DNA of 6,376 bases. Origin: Promethearchaeia archaeon (GTDB lineage Archaea > Asgardarchaeota > Lokiarchaeia > Sigyniarchaeales > SOKP01). Numbering within the stretch: position 1 is the first letter of the stretch; every line of letters starts with the position of its first letter. Made by a program: the position numbers and the translations under genes. The stretch is from positions 1 to 6,376 of the forward strand of contig JAHQWY010000219.1 in NCBI GenBank assembly GCA_029856445.1, read 5' to 3'. This document shows positions 1 to 6,120 of this stretch, piece after piece. The notes beneath the pieces are model-generated. The model worked only from the letters and a program-made list of their open reading frames with translations, made no database searches and was not told the origin of the DNA.

Positions 1-92
1 ACAGTATTTCCTACCTTTCCTTTCGTCGCACTTGCCCCTATAACCGCAATAGTCTTTGGATTGAAGAAAAATGAGATGTTGTTATTAGCCAT
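1..92 (-). CDS. Acyl-CoA (acetyl-CoA) synthetase, ADP-forming, N-terminal fragment
   Basis: This is the 5' end of a gene that leaves the window on the left; only 30 codons are visible. Read on the minus strand from the ATG at 92-90, they give MANNNISFFFNP followed by KTIAVIGASATKGKVGNT. The pattern F-F-N-P-K-(S/T)-(I/V)-A-V-I-G-A-S, then G-K-(V/I)-G, is the typical opening of the CoA-binding Rossmann domain of NDP-forming acyl-CoA synthetases. In archaea these convert acetyl-CoA or another acyl-CoA, ADP and phosphate to the free acid, CoA and ATP in the cytoplasm. The start is firm: the frame has a stop (TAA at 113-111) seven codons upstream and no other start between. No Shine-Dalgarno is seen, but a TATA box lies at a suitable distance. 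Whether the gene is a fused alpha-beta form, an alpha subunit alone, or a relative such as a protein acetyltransferase with this domain cannot be told from the fragment. The plus-strand frame over the same bases is a shadow. Confidence 0.82.
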   Translation of the reverse strand, partial: MANNNISFFFNPKTIAVIGASATKGKVGNT

Positions 93-123
93 TTTTGTAG
101 TTATTTTTAATTAATTTAAAAAA

Positions 124-136
124 GGTATATAAAAAT
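124..136 (-). promoter_or_regulatory. TATA box for the ADP-forming acyl-CoA synthetase
   Basis: On the minus strand this reads GATTTTTATATAC, a strong archaeal TATA-like element. Its centre near 130 predicts a transcription start near 104, which leaves a leader of about 12 bases before the ATG at 92. It lies beyond the oligo-T terminator of the upstream exporter operon, so the synthetase probably has its own transcript. The surroundings are very AT-rich, so the exact box is an inference. Confidence 0.5.
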
Positions 137-239
137 CTATAAATGTAATTCTTTTTAAATTTTTCACCGAATTACAACAATCATGTAAAATTCGTATCAG
201 AGAGAAAAAAAATCAGAAAATATCTAATTTTAATAAATT

Positions 240-268
240 TAAAAATAAAAATTAAAAAAAAATAAATA
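240..268 (-). terminator. Oligo-T termination region of the ABC exporter operon
   Basis: Immediately past the permease stop codon, the minus strand carries a series of T tracts. They include nine T in a row (plus-strand A 254-262) and two five-T runs at 241-249, with no hairpin. Archaeal RNA polymerase stops at such oligo-T stretches without needing a stem-loop. Another T-rich run (plus-strand A 205-212) may act as a back-up. The rest of the 191-base gap between the two minus-strand genes holds only the synthetase promoter. Confidence 0.55.
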
Positions 269-283
269 ATAATGCAAATAATT

Positions 284-1090
284 TTAAAGCGATGTCTTTT
301 TCTGAAAGATTTTTATTCCCAAAAAGATAAATGTAGAAGTAAATGCTAAAATAATTAAGATTCCGCTCCATATGGGAAAGAAAGATGCTTCAGAAGTAGG
401 TAGTATTATAGTACCACTATATAGCAAATCTGTAAAGAAATCTCCAACTACAGTCAGTTGGAGATAAACTTGTTTAACCCAATATTGTGGAGTGAAAAAT
501 ACTCCGGCATTGTCCAATGGGAAAAAAGATCCTGAAACAAACATTAGTGCCATATGAGATAACATGGCAATTCCATTTGCACCTTCAGGAGAACCGAGGA
601 AACTCGCAATAATTAGACCTAATCCGATACATCCAATACCAAAAATCATAGCAATTAAGTATCCAAGTGGTAACATTGCAAGTTCAAAGTGAGCCCCTAA
701 AACACCATAGCCAAATCCAAATACTAAAATAAGCTGTAGATTCATAAAAATGGTCTCGGAGATTACAGCTCCTAAAAATACATTTCCACGACTTACAGGC
801 ATCGAATCGATTCTCTCTAATGTTCCGTCTACTTTACTCATAGCAAACATTACTGCACTTGTTACTGTGGACATACCTATTGTATAAACCACTATCCCCG
901 GAAATTCTACATCAAAAACTGTTAATCCATTTATCATAGCAACATCATCACTTTCACTAAAGGCTAATTTGTAAACAAGTAGCATCATAATTGGAAATGC
1001 AACTGTCCAAAACATTGACCCTAGGTTCTTAAGCTTTTCTTTTATATTCTTTTTAGCGATATACCATGCTTTTACATCAAGTGAATACAT
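284..1090 (-). CDS. ABC-2 type exporter permease
   Basis: This is the membrane subunit of an ABC exporter of the DrrB/NatB class, 268 residues, which is normal for the family. About six hydrophobic segments can be seen, near residues 27-44, 64-84, 104-130, 138-165, 173-192 and 238-261, with a basic cytoplasmic N-terminus. A loop near 90-101 (LERIDSMPVSRG) matches the conserved 'LER-(x)-PVSR' stretch of ABC-2 permeases, and the 'VSGSFFPLDN' stretch at 185-194 followed by P201-x-Y203-W204 is the usual ABC2 signature before the last segments. One permease gene suggests a homodimer, paired with the ATPase just upstream. The stop of the ATPase and the start here overlap by one base (TAATG), so translation is probably coupled and no separate ribosome site is needed. 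The substrate is unknown; relatives export drugs, lipids, sodium or polysaccharides. Confidence 0.9.
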   Translation of the reverse strand: MYSLDVKAWYIAKKNIKEKLKNLGSMFWTVAFPIMMLLVYKLAFSESDDVAMINGLTVFDVEFPGIVVYTIGMSTVTSAVMFAMSKVDGTLERIDSMPVSRGNVFLGAVISETIFMNLQLILVFGFGYGVLGAHFELAMLPLGYLIAMIFGIGCIGLGLIIASFLGSPEGANGIAMLSHMALMFVSGSFFPLDNAGVFFTPQYWVKQVYLQLTVVGDFFTDLLYSGTIILPTSEASFFPIWSGILIILAFTSTFIFLGIKIFQKKTSL

Positions 1091-2100
1091 TAATCACGTA
1101 ACCCCCTACCAGTTAATTTTAAAAATATATCTTCAAGAGAATCTTCCCTAAAATGTAGTGATTTAAATGAATCTACATTGGGTAAAATTTCTTGTTTAAA
1201 AGTTTCAATTCCTCCTGAAAAGGAGATGGTTAATTTGTTGTTTTGCATTTCTTTAACACTTTTCACATTCTTCATTTGTGTTAGAGTGTTTTTCGCTTTT
1301 ATGAGTGCTTTTCTTGTAGAGAAACTTAACTCAAGAATATTACCATTACTTGAACCACTTTTCAATTCATCTAAGGTTCCAAAAGCAATAATTTTGCCCT
1401 GATCCATGATGGCAATATGATCACTTAATGCGTCAGCTTCTATCATATCATGGGTGGTAAGGACAATTGTCATTCCTGTATTTTTAAGTTCTTTGATAAA
1501 ATCCCAAACAAGACGTCTTGCTTGAGGATCTAGACCAGCACTCGGTTCATCAAGAAAAAGAATTTGTGGTTGATGAATAAGGCTCATTACGAGATTTAAT
1601 CGTCGTTTCATTCCTCCGGAAAAAGTTTTTGTTGCCTTTTTACGTCCTGCAATATTCATTTTCTCTAATAAAAACTTTGTACGTTCTTTTAAATCAGCTG
1701 GGTTCATTCCATGCATTCGACCAACAAATTCTACATTATCCTCTGCTGTCAGGGCTTCAAAAACCACATTCTCTTGAGGGCATACTCCAATAAGAGGTTT
1801 AATTTTACTTTTTTCTTTTATTAGACTGTACTCTGTAATCCTTGCGTCCCCATTTGAGGGTTTTAATACTGTGGTAAGCATTCTAATAGTTGTAGATTTC
1901 CCTGCACCATTAGGACCTAAAAGTGAAAATAATTCACCTTTACGAATTTTCAAACTAATTCCATCAACTGCTTTTAGACCATTGAATGATTTTGTGAGAT
2001 CTTGAACCTCAATTATATATTCATTTGAATGGTCAGTCTCGTACAATTGACTAGGATGTGAATTTTCTATCTGTGTTTTTTCTTTTATTGATACATTCAT
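1090..2100 (-). CDS. ABC exporter ATP-binding subunit (DrrA/NatA type)
   Basis: This is the ATPase that drives the adjacent permease. From the ATG at 2100 the protein is 336 residues. All nucleotide-binding motifs are present: Walker A GPNGAGKST (62-70), Q-loop glutamine in CPQEN (Q109), signature FSGGMKRR (160-167), Walker B ILFLDE (180-185) with catalytic Glu185, D-loop SAGLD, and switch histidine in TTHD (H217). The C-terminal 80 or so residues form the small extra domain of DrrA-like exporters and end in the typical 'DSLEDIFLKLTGR' stretch. The frame stays open to an ATG at 2145 and also has an ATG at 2112. I prefer 2100 because a TATA-like box lies about 26 bases upstream of it and the extra 15 residues resemble no family sequence. 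Even so, about 26 polar residues precede the ATPase fold. First gene of the operon, divergent from the cyclophilin. Confidence 0.92.
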   Translation of the reverse strand: MNVSIKEKTQIENSHPSQLYETDHSNEYIIEVQDLTKSFNGLKAVDGISLKIRKGELFSLLGPNGAGKSTTIRMLTTVLKPSNGDARITEYSLIKEKSKIKPLIGVCPQENVVFEALTAEDNVEFVGRMHGMNPADLKERTKFLLEKMNIAGRKKATKTFSGGMKRRLNLVMSLIHQPQILFLDEPSAGLDPQARRLVWDFIKELKNTGMTIVLTTHDMIEADALSDHIAIMDQGKIIAFGTLDELKSGSSNGNILELSFSTRKALIKAKNTLTQMKNVKSVKEMQNNKLTISFSGGIETFKQEILPNVDSFKSLHFREDSLEDIFLKLTGRGLRD

Positions 2101-2121
2101 ATTTATAATCATAATTAATTT

Positions 2122-2131
2122 GAATAAATTA
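2122..2131 (-). promoter_or_regulatory. Possible TATA box of the ABC exporter operon
   Basis: The minus strand reads TAATTTATTC, preceded by purine-rich AGAAG, which could serve as a BRE. The centre is about 26 bases from the ATG at 2100, the spacing of a leaderless archaeal transcript. A second candidate, GATATAAC on the minus strand at 2151-2158, would start RNA near 2130 and give a leader of about 30 bases without a Shine-Dalgarno. AT-rich sequence makes chance matches likely. Confidence 0.35.
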
Positions 2132-2226
2132 CTTCTGTAGACCAATTTTTGTTATATCAAATCAAGAAAACTACCAATAATGGGTTAAAGCATAACGATT
2201 AAAAACTGTTGAAACTTTTTTGCAGT

Positions 2227-2706
2227 ATGACTAAAATTGTAATGGTTACAACTAAAGGAGAGATAAATCTTAATTTATTTGATGAAGAAGCTCCAATGAC
2301 TGTTGCTAGTTTCTTATTTTTAGCTAAACAGGGTTATTATAACGGTTTGAAGTTCCATCGTGTAATAGCTAATTTTATGATACAAGGGGGATGCCCTACA
2401 GGTACCGGGTATCATGGTCCTACAAAAAAAGGAATTAATTCATTTCCATTTCAGGGAAAAAATATAAGTTATCCTTTTGCAGATGAATTTCAATCAGGAA
2501 GAAAATTTGATAAACCAGGATTATTAGCTATGGCAAATGCAGGAAAAAATACAAATGGCTCTCAATTCTTTATTACCCACGTTCCCACTCCACATCTTAA
2601 TAATAATCACACGATATTTGGAGTGGTATCAGATCCAAATGCTGACCAAAATGTTGTTGACTCAATAACTCAAGGAGATATTATCAAAGAAATTAAGATT
2701 TTGTAA
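2227..2706 (+). CDS. Peptidyl-prolyl cis-trans isomerase, cyclophilin type
   Basis: This is a single-domain cyclophilin of 159 residues that would catalyse cis-trans isomerisation of X-Pro bonds and assist folding. It has no signal peptide or membrane segment, so it acts in the cytoplasm. Active-site residues matching human cyclophilin A are visible: Arg45 in FHRVI, Phe50-Met51-x-Gln53 in FMIQGG, Ala103 in AMANAG, Phe115 in SQFFIT, Leu124 and His128. The position of the cyclosporin-contacting Trp121 is His123, so cyclosporin sensitivity would probably be low. Between GTG (59-61) and FADEF (84-88) there are 22 residues, about 13 more than in compact relatives such as PPIL1. The frame could begin at a TTG at 2209, but the ATG at 2227 fits the family start better and has an AT-rich box (2197-2206) about 26 bases upstream. 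The gene stands alone, divergent from the ABC operon. Confidence 0.92.
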   Translation: MTKIVMVTTKGEINLNLFDEEAPMTVASFLFLAKQGYYNGLKFHRVIANFMIQGGCPTGTGYHGPTKKGINSFPFQGKNISYPFADEFQSGRKFDKPGLLAMANAGKNTNGSQFFITHVPTPHLNNNHTIFGVVSDPNADQNVVDSITQGDIIKEIKIL

Positions 2707-2810
2707 CTTTTAATCCAAAAAATTAATATATTCCTTTTATTTCGAAGGAGAAGCACGCTTTTCAGTGTTTAATTCAATAAAGAAACTAAAAGTTTAAAGG
2801 ATCGAACACC

Positions 2811-2823
2811 ATTAATATATTTG
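2811..2823 (+). promoter_or_regulatory. Possible TATA box of the coiled-coil/HEAT gene
   Basis: The sequence ATTAATATATTTG resembles an archaeal TATA box. Its centre near 2817 would place the RNA start near 2843, leaving a leader of about 28 bases before the ATG at 2871. A second AT box (2840-2850) sits about 26 bases before the ATG and would give a leaderless RNA. The rest of the gap 2707-2810 contains a T-rich stretch (2731-2743) that could end the cyclophilin transcript, a GAAGGAG without a matching start codon, and a small AAACT-AAA-AGTTT hairpin (2783-2795). Confidence 0.3.
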
Positions 2824-2870
2824 AAAAAGTGAATTTTCTAATTAAATTAAACTAATTGGATACTAGTGCG

Positions 2871-4331
2871 ATGGATAAAGATTTGAAGGATTTAATCGAT
2901 ACTGTTGAAATAGAGACCAAGACAAGAGCTCAGTTGGAGTCTCAAATAAAATCAATGAAAGAAGAGATAAATCGTTTGAAATTTACAATAAAAGAACAGC
3001 ATTTATTAATTGAAGAACAAGGAGATCAAATTAGTTTTGCCCAAAGTGATATCCCAAGCGAAATTAATATTTTAAAAGAAATGATTGCATCTCAACGGAA
3101 AGATTTAATAAAAAGAGATGAAAATATCGAAAAATTATATGATAAGATAGAAGAGTTAACTTCTCAAAGAGAACAAGATGAACTTAAATCTGTTGAGAGC
3201 AAAAATGATGAACTAATTGAAGCACAAGAATTAATATTGAAATTATCTGAAGAGAGTGAAGAATATAGAAATCAAATTGAGGATTTAAAAAACCAACTTG
3301 AATCTTTAAAATCAGAGAAGATTGAACTTGAAGAAACCAATAAGACACAAACAGAAGAAAACGAAGAAATGGTGAATATAAAAAGATTGAATTTTCAATT
3401 AATGGAACAGAATGGTTTATTACGAGTTGAAATAGAATCACTAAAAGCAAAGCTGCAGGAAAGGGGGAAGGCTGTAAACTCAGAAGAATTAGAATTAGCT
3501 AACAAAAAAATTGCGGATTTAACTGCAGAAATAGAAGTTTTAAACACTAAAATGAAAGAAAAAGCCGAAGCTGTGAGTACAGAAGAAATAGATTCTGCTA
3601 ATAAAAAAATTGAGGCCCTAACTTCAGAATTAGAGAAACTAAATGCTCAAATGCAAGAAAAAATCGAATCAACAAAATCAGAAGAATTAGAATTAGCTAA
3701 TAAAAAGATTAAAGCTTTAAGCTTACAAATAGAAGATTATGATGTCCAATTAAAGTTTTTACAAAAAGAATTAGAAAATCATCCTGAACCTGCAATACTT
3801 TCCACAGAAGATGCATTAGAATATGCTAAGATACAGGAACAATATGAAAATACAAAATCTGAATTATTAAAATCTCAGGAAGAAACTGATCTCTTGAAGA
3901 AAAAATTATCAGAATTAGAGACTGAAAAAATGGGATTAATTGATATAGAAAAGACTACTAATTCAATAGCTTATGATTTTCCAGAGCACTTTCAAATTAC
4001 TCTTTTCAAGAGAATGTACAGTCTATTGGATGATAACAAAAAACAAGTTATTGTTAATGCACTTATCAAGGATTTAAACAGTCAAAACAATCAAATTAGA
4101 AGAACTTCTATAAAATTATTAAGTGAGATACGAGATAAAAGAGTCTATGATACGTTTTTGCAATTAATTCATGATGAGGATTGGCTTATCAGATATAATC
4201 TTATTAAGGCTTTGAGTAAATTTAATTTTGAATCAGAAGAATTTAGAAAGTTGCTGAAGGAACTTTTAAAAGATTCAGATGTAGACGTAAGAGAGCTTGC
4301 AGCAAAAATGCTCAATGAAATTTCTAAATGA
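2871..4331 (+). CDS. Long coiled-coil protein with C-terminal HEAT-like repeats
   Basis: I do not recognise a named family. From the ATG at 2871 the product has 486 residues. Residues 1 to about 360 are almost pure charged heptad-type sequence (rich in Glu, Lys, Leu, Ile, Gln; very few Gly or Pro), so a long, probably dimeric coiled coil. Residues about 368-486 form a different, compact domain with three HEAT/PBS-lyase-like helical repeats, marked by NNQIRR (Arg410), DWLIRY (Arg441) and DVDVRE (Arg474), each followed by a Leu-rich second helix and spaced 31-33 residues. There is no cysteine and only one tryptophan, no signal peptide and no membrane segment. Residues 203-301 are three copies of a 33-residue unit. 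The frame opens at a TTG at 2856, but the ATG five codons on is the likelier start. A scaffold, tether or cytoskeleton-like role is possible but is inference. It is single, ending 23 bases from the convergent endonuclease V. Confidence 0.85.
   Translation: MDKDLKDLIDTVEIETKTRAQLESQIKSMKEEINRLKFTIKEQHLLIEEQGDQISFAQSDIPSEINILKEMIASQRKDLIKRDENIEKLYDKIEELTSQREQDELKSVESKNDELIEAQELILKLSEESEEYRNQIEDLKNQLESLKSEKIELEETNKTQTEENEEMVNIKRLNFQLMEQNGLLRVEIESLKAKLQERGKAVNSEELELANKKIADLTAEIEVLNTKMKEKAEAVSTEEIDSANKKIEALTSELEKLNAQMQEKIESTKSEELELANKKIKALSLQIEDYDVQLKFLQKELENHPEPAILSTEDALEYAKIQEQYENTKSELLKSQEETDLLKKKLSELETEKMGLIDIEKTTNSIAYDFPEHFQITLFKRMYSLLDDNKKQVIVNALIKDLNSQNNQIRRTSIKLLSEIRDKRVYDTFLQLIHDEDWLIRYNLIKALSKFNFESEEFRKLLKELLKDSDVDVRELAAKMLNEISK
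3477..3773 (+). repeat. Three tandem 99-base (33-residue) repeats inside the coiled-coil gene
   Basis: Units lie at 3477-3575, 3576-3674 and 3675-3773. Each begins with (N/S/K)(S/T)EE(L/I) and continues with ANKKI, then L-(T/S)-x-(E/Q)-(L/I)-E. Units one and three share EELELANKKI exactly, and their DNA is identical for 23 bases from 3480 and from 3678, exactly two units apart. The last third of unit three has diverged. The unit is not a multiple of seven residues (33 = 3 x 11), which suits an 11-residue (hendecad) coiled-coil pattern. This looks like internal duplication rather than chance coiled-coil similarity. Confidence 0.75.
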
Positions 4332-4344
4332 TATAAAATTATTG

Positions 4345-4351
4345 TTTTTTT
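4345..4351 (+). terminator. Oligo-T terminator after the coiled-coil gene
   Basis: Seven T in a row lie 14 bases past the TGA stop, within the 23-base gap to the convergent endonuclease V gene. No stem-loop precedes them, in line with archaeal oligo-T termination. No equally clear tract for endonuclease V is seen on the other strand. Confidence 0.45.
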
Positions 4352-4354
4352 ACA

Positions 4355-5095
4355 TCAAATTCTAAAAGATTTTGCTTTTTCTCTAGATAATAAATCTGCT
4401 AAATATAATGGTTCTGGTTGTCGATGCCCTATCGCTGTAATTAAGCTAATTTTTAAAGCAATGTCGAGAGTAGTTTTATACCCTACACTAATAAATACTG
4501 ATTTTGAACCATCATTTAAACAGATAGCATAACCTAATATTTCATCTGGAGCGTTATTTTCAAACTTTTCATGGTTTTTTGCCCATACAGGAATTTTATA
4601 GCCCTTTAATTTCTTAATTTCATTCTTATTATAAAATCCAATATATGGATTTTTCGCAATACCTATTGTAGGAATATCCACAAGTAAGCCAAGATGTACA
4701 GCTTCTCCAAATCTCCTGGGGTGAATCTTCCCATGCCCATCACACATTATAAGATCTGGATTATTAGGAAGTTTTGAAATTACATTAAATAATAATTTAC
4801 ATTCTCGGAATCCTAGAAAACCTGGTTTATATGGAAATGTAATGAAATCGTGTGCAAAATAATGTTCCTCCATTTTTTTTTTTTTAAAATTCCAAAGTAC
4901 GGCACATGCAACACCAATTTCTTTATCTCCTTCTTGAATGTATGAGATATCTACTCCGGCTATAGTTTTTATTGACTTAATACTCTGAACATCGTCTTTT
5001 TTTAAATTCTTAATTTTGTTTTGATATTTGATTTGAATTAATTCTGCTTGTTCAAATGAATAGTTATCTCTTAATAATTCTTCTTTAAATATCAT
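4355..5095 (-). CDS. nfi: Endonuclease V (deoxyinosine endonuclease)
   Basis: Endonuclease V cuts the second phosphodiester bond 3' of inosine in DNA or RNA, beginning repair of deaminated adenine. From the ATG at 5095 the protein has 246 residues, slightly longer than the roughly 225 of bacterial enzymes. Family motifs in order: AGVDISY with metal-binding Asp49; FPYKPGFLGFRE with wedge tyrosine Tyr89 and Glu98; CDGHGKIHPRRFG with Asp119; IPTIGIAKN with Lys148; and QPEPLYLADLLS near the end. As I recall the family, the last metal-site position is His214 in the Thermotoga maritima enzyme; here it is Asp234, as in the E. coli protein. The wedge motif has Lys where Ile is usual (PYKPG for PYIPG). 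The frame could start at a TTG at 5104, which coincides with the transcription start predicted from the TATA box. A run of 13 A lies in the coding strand (4873-4885). Confidence 0.95.
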   Translation of the reverse strand: MIFKEELLRDNYSFEQAELIQIKYQNKIKNLKKDDVQSIKSIKTIAGVDISYIQEGDKEIGVACAVLWNFKKKKMEEHYFAHDFITFPYKPGFLGFRECKLLFNVISKLPNNPDLIMCDGHGKIHPRRFGEAVHLGLLVDIPTIGIAKNPYIGFYNKNEIKKLKGYKIPVWAKNHEKFENNAPDEILGYAICLNDGSKSVFISVGYKTTLDIALKISLITAIGHRQPEPLYLADLLSREKAKSFRI

Positions 5096-5125
5096 CCAAG
5101 TCAAGAATTTTGTAAGTATTCGAGG

Positions 5126-5132
5126 ATTTATA
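5126..5132 (-). promoter_or_regulatory. TATA box of the endonuclease V gene
   Basis: The minus strand reads TATAAAT, close to the archaeal consensus. Its centre at 5129 predicts a start of RNA near 5103. This gives either a leaderless message using the TTG at 5104 or a leader of about 8 bases before the ATG at 5095. No Shine-Dalgarno is present. Confidence 0.5.
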
Positions 5133-5255
5133 CATATACTATTTTTTTAACTTTAAAAAATTATTTGGGTTAATATCTTTATTTTTGTTATTATTCTAAA
5201 GAATCTAATTCTAATTAATAAACGTGAAATTCATATCATAGAAATTCCTAAATGA

Positions 5256-5268
5256 ATTAAAAATAAAA
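5256..5268 (+). promoter_or_regulatory. Possible TATA box of cooC
   Basis: ATTAAAAATAAAA is centred about 24 bases before the ATG at 5285, the distance for a leaderless or near-leaderless transcript. The divergent region 5105-5284 is otherwise featureless AT-rich DNA, apart from a short inverted repeat ATTCT-AA-AGAAT at 5193-5204 that could be an operator but may be chance. Confidence 0.35.
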
Positions 5269-5284
5269 ATTATGTTTGATCTGA

Positions 5285-6088
5285 ATGAAAATAGCCGTCT
5301 CAGGAAAGGGTGGAGTTGGGAAAACTTTAATAGCAGGTACTTTAGCAAGATTATTTGCCAAAGATGGATTTAAGGTTCTGGCAATAGATAATGATTCAGC
5401 AATGAATCTAAGTTACACTCTAGGCTTGGATGAGAATACTAAAGATAAAATCGTTCCAATTAAAGAAATGAAATCGATGATTGAAGAAAGAACAGTTGTA
5501 AAAGGTGCTGGTGCTGGAGTTTATAATATTAACCCTGAAGTCTCTGATATTCCTGATAGATTTAAGGTATCGGGGCCGGATGGTTTACAATTGCTGGTTT
5601 TAGGGGGAATTGAAGAACCCGCTACAGGATGCCTATGTCCAGAAAACGCATTAATAAGAACTCTTTTATATAATTTATTTGTGAAAAGAGATGAAGTAAT
5701 TATTGTTGATTTTGAGGCGGGCATAGAACATTTAGGGCGAGGGACGGCTAAAGGTATCGATGTGATGTTAGTAATTACAGAACCTTCCCAAAAATCATTA
5801 GATTTATGTAAAAAAATCATAGACCTTTCTAAAAAATTGGGAGTTATCAATATCTACTTGATTGCTAACAAATTATTTGATGAATCCCAAAAGGAAATTA
5901 TTAATAATCGTATTAAAGAGTGGGAAATACCTCTTTATCATTCTATTCCTTTCGATCCCGAAATAGGAAAAGCTGATTTGAATGGTGACTCTCCTATTGA
6001 TTTTAATCAGACCTCTAAAGCGGTTCAAGCAATCAAAAGTCTCTACTTGAAGTTAAAACACTTAAAAGCACAATTATTTGATTTATAG
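5285..6088 (+). CDS. cooC: CooC-type nickel-insertion ATPase for CO dehydrogenase/acetyl-CoA synthase
   Basis: A cytoplasmic P-loop ATPase of the MinD/SIMIBI class, 267 residues. CooC (AcsF) uses ATP hydrolysis to deliver nickel to the C-cluster of CO dehydrogenase or to acetyl-CoA synthase. The deviant Walker A GKGGVGKT occupies 7-14, with signature Lys8 and Lys13. The switch region has IDNDSAMNL (34-42), close to the usual DxDxxxNL. CLCPENA gives the Cys116-x-Cys118 pair that binds metal at the CooC dimer interface. DFEAGIEHLGRGT (142-154) is the hallmark that separates CooC from MinD and ParA. It starts at an ATG with no Shine-Dalgarno; an ATG at 5272 is out of frame. It is convergent with hypC, another nickel-enzyme maturation gene, 30 bases away. 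No CO dehydrogenase subunit is in view, so its client cannot be shown. Confidence 0.93.
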   Translation: MKIAVSGKGGVGKTLIAGTLARLFAKDGFKVLAIDNDSAMNLSYTLGLDENTKDKIVPIKEMKSMIEERTVVKGAGAGVYNINPEVSDIPDRFKVSGPDGLQLLVLGGIEEPATGCLCPENALIRTLLYNLFVKRDEVIIVDFEAGIEHLGRGTAKGIDVMLVITEPSQKSLDLCKKIIDLSKKLGVINIYLIANKLFDESQKEIINNRIKEWEIPLYHSIPFDPEIGKADLNGDSPIDFNQTSKAVQAIKSLYLKLKHLKAQLFDL

Positions 6089-6114
6089 AATTATTTAAAA
6101 TAGTTGCTGACAAA

Positions 6115-6120
6115 TTTTTT
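6115..6120 (+). terminator. Oligo-T tract after cooC
   Basis: Six T in a row occur 26 bases past the cooC stop, overlapping the end of the convergent hypC gene by two bases. No hairpin is present, so this would be an oligo-T archaeal terminator; a short tract, hence modest confidence. Confidence 0.35.

Noticed and set aside
1..114. Plus-strand open frame resembling the hydrophobic C-terminus of a membrane transporter.
   Set aside because: The opposite strand over the same bases encodes a clear CoA-binding domain signature with its own ATG and TATA box; the hydrophobic frame is its shadow.
1178..1402. Plus-strand open frame of 74 codons.
   Set aside because: It lies wholly antisense to the C-terminal domain of the ABC ATPase and shows no recognisable protein sequence.
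2783..2795. AAACT-AAA-AGTTT hairpin as a terminator or small RNA element.
   Set aside because: The stem is only five AT-rich pairs without a following T tract, so it is too weak to call.
2765..2797. Ten-codon GTG open frame after a GAAGGAG sequence.
   Set aside because: The GGAG is about 14 bases from the GTG, too far for a ribosome site, and the peptide is too short to support.
3184..3450. Minus-strand open frame of 88 codons, hydrophobic.
   Set aside because: It is antisense to the coiled coil; the complement of Glu/Lys-rich codons naturally reads as Leu/Phe/Ile-rich.
5193..5204. Inverted repeat ATTCT-AA-AGAAT between endonuclease V and cooC, a possible operator.
   Set aside because: Five-base arms in such AT-rich DNA are expected by chance, it is not repeated, and it is not positioned on either promoter.
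5521..5850. Minus-strand open frame of 109 codons.
   Set aside because: It is antisense to the central CooC domain, which has all its motifs intact; no family features are seen.
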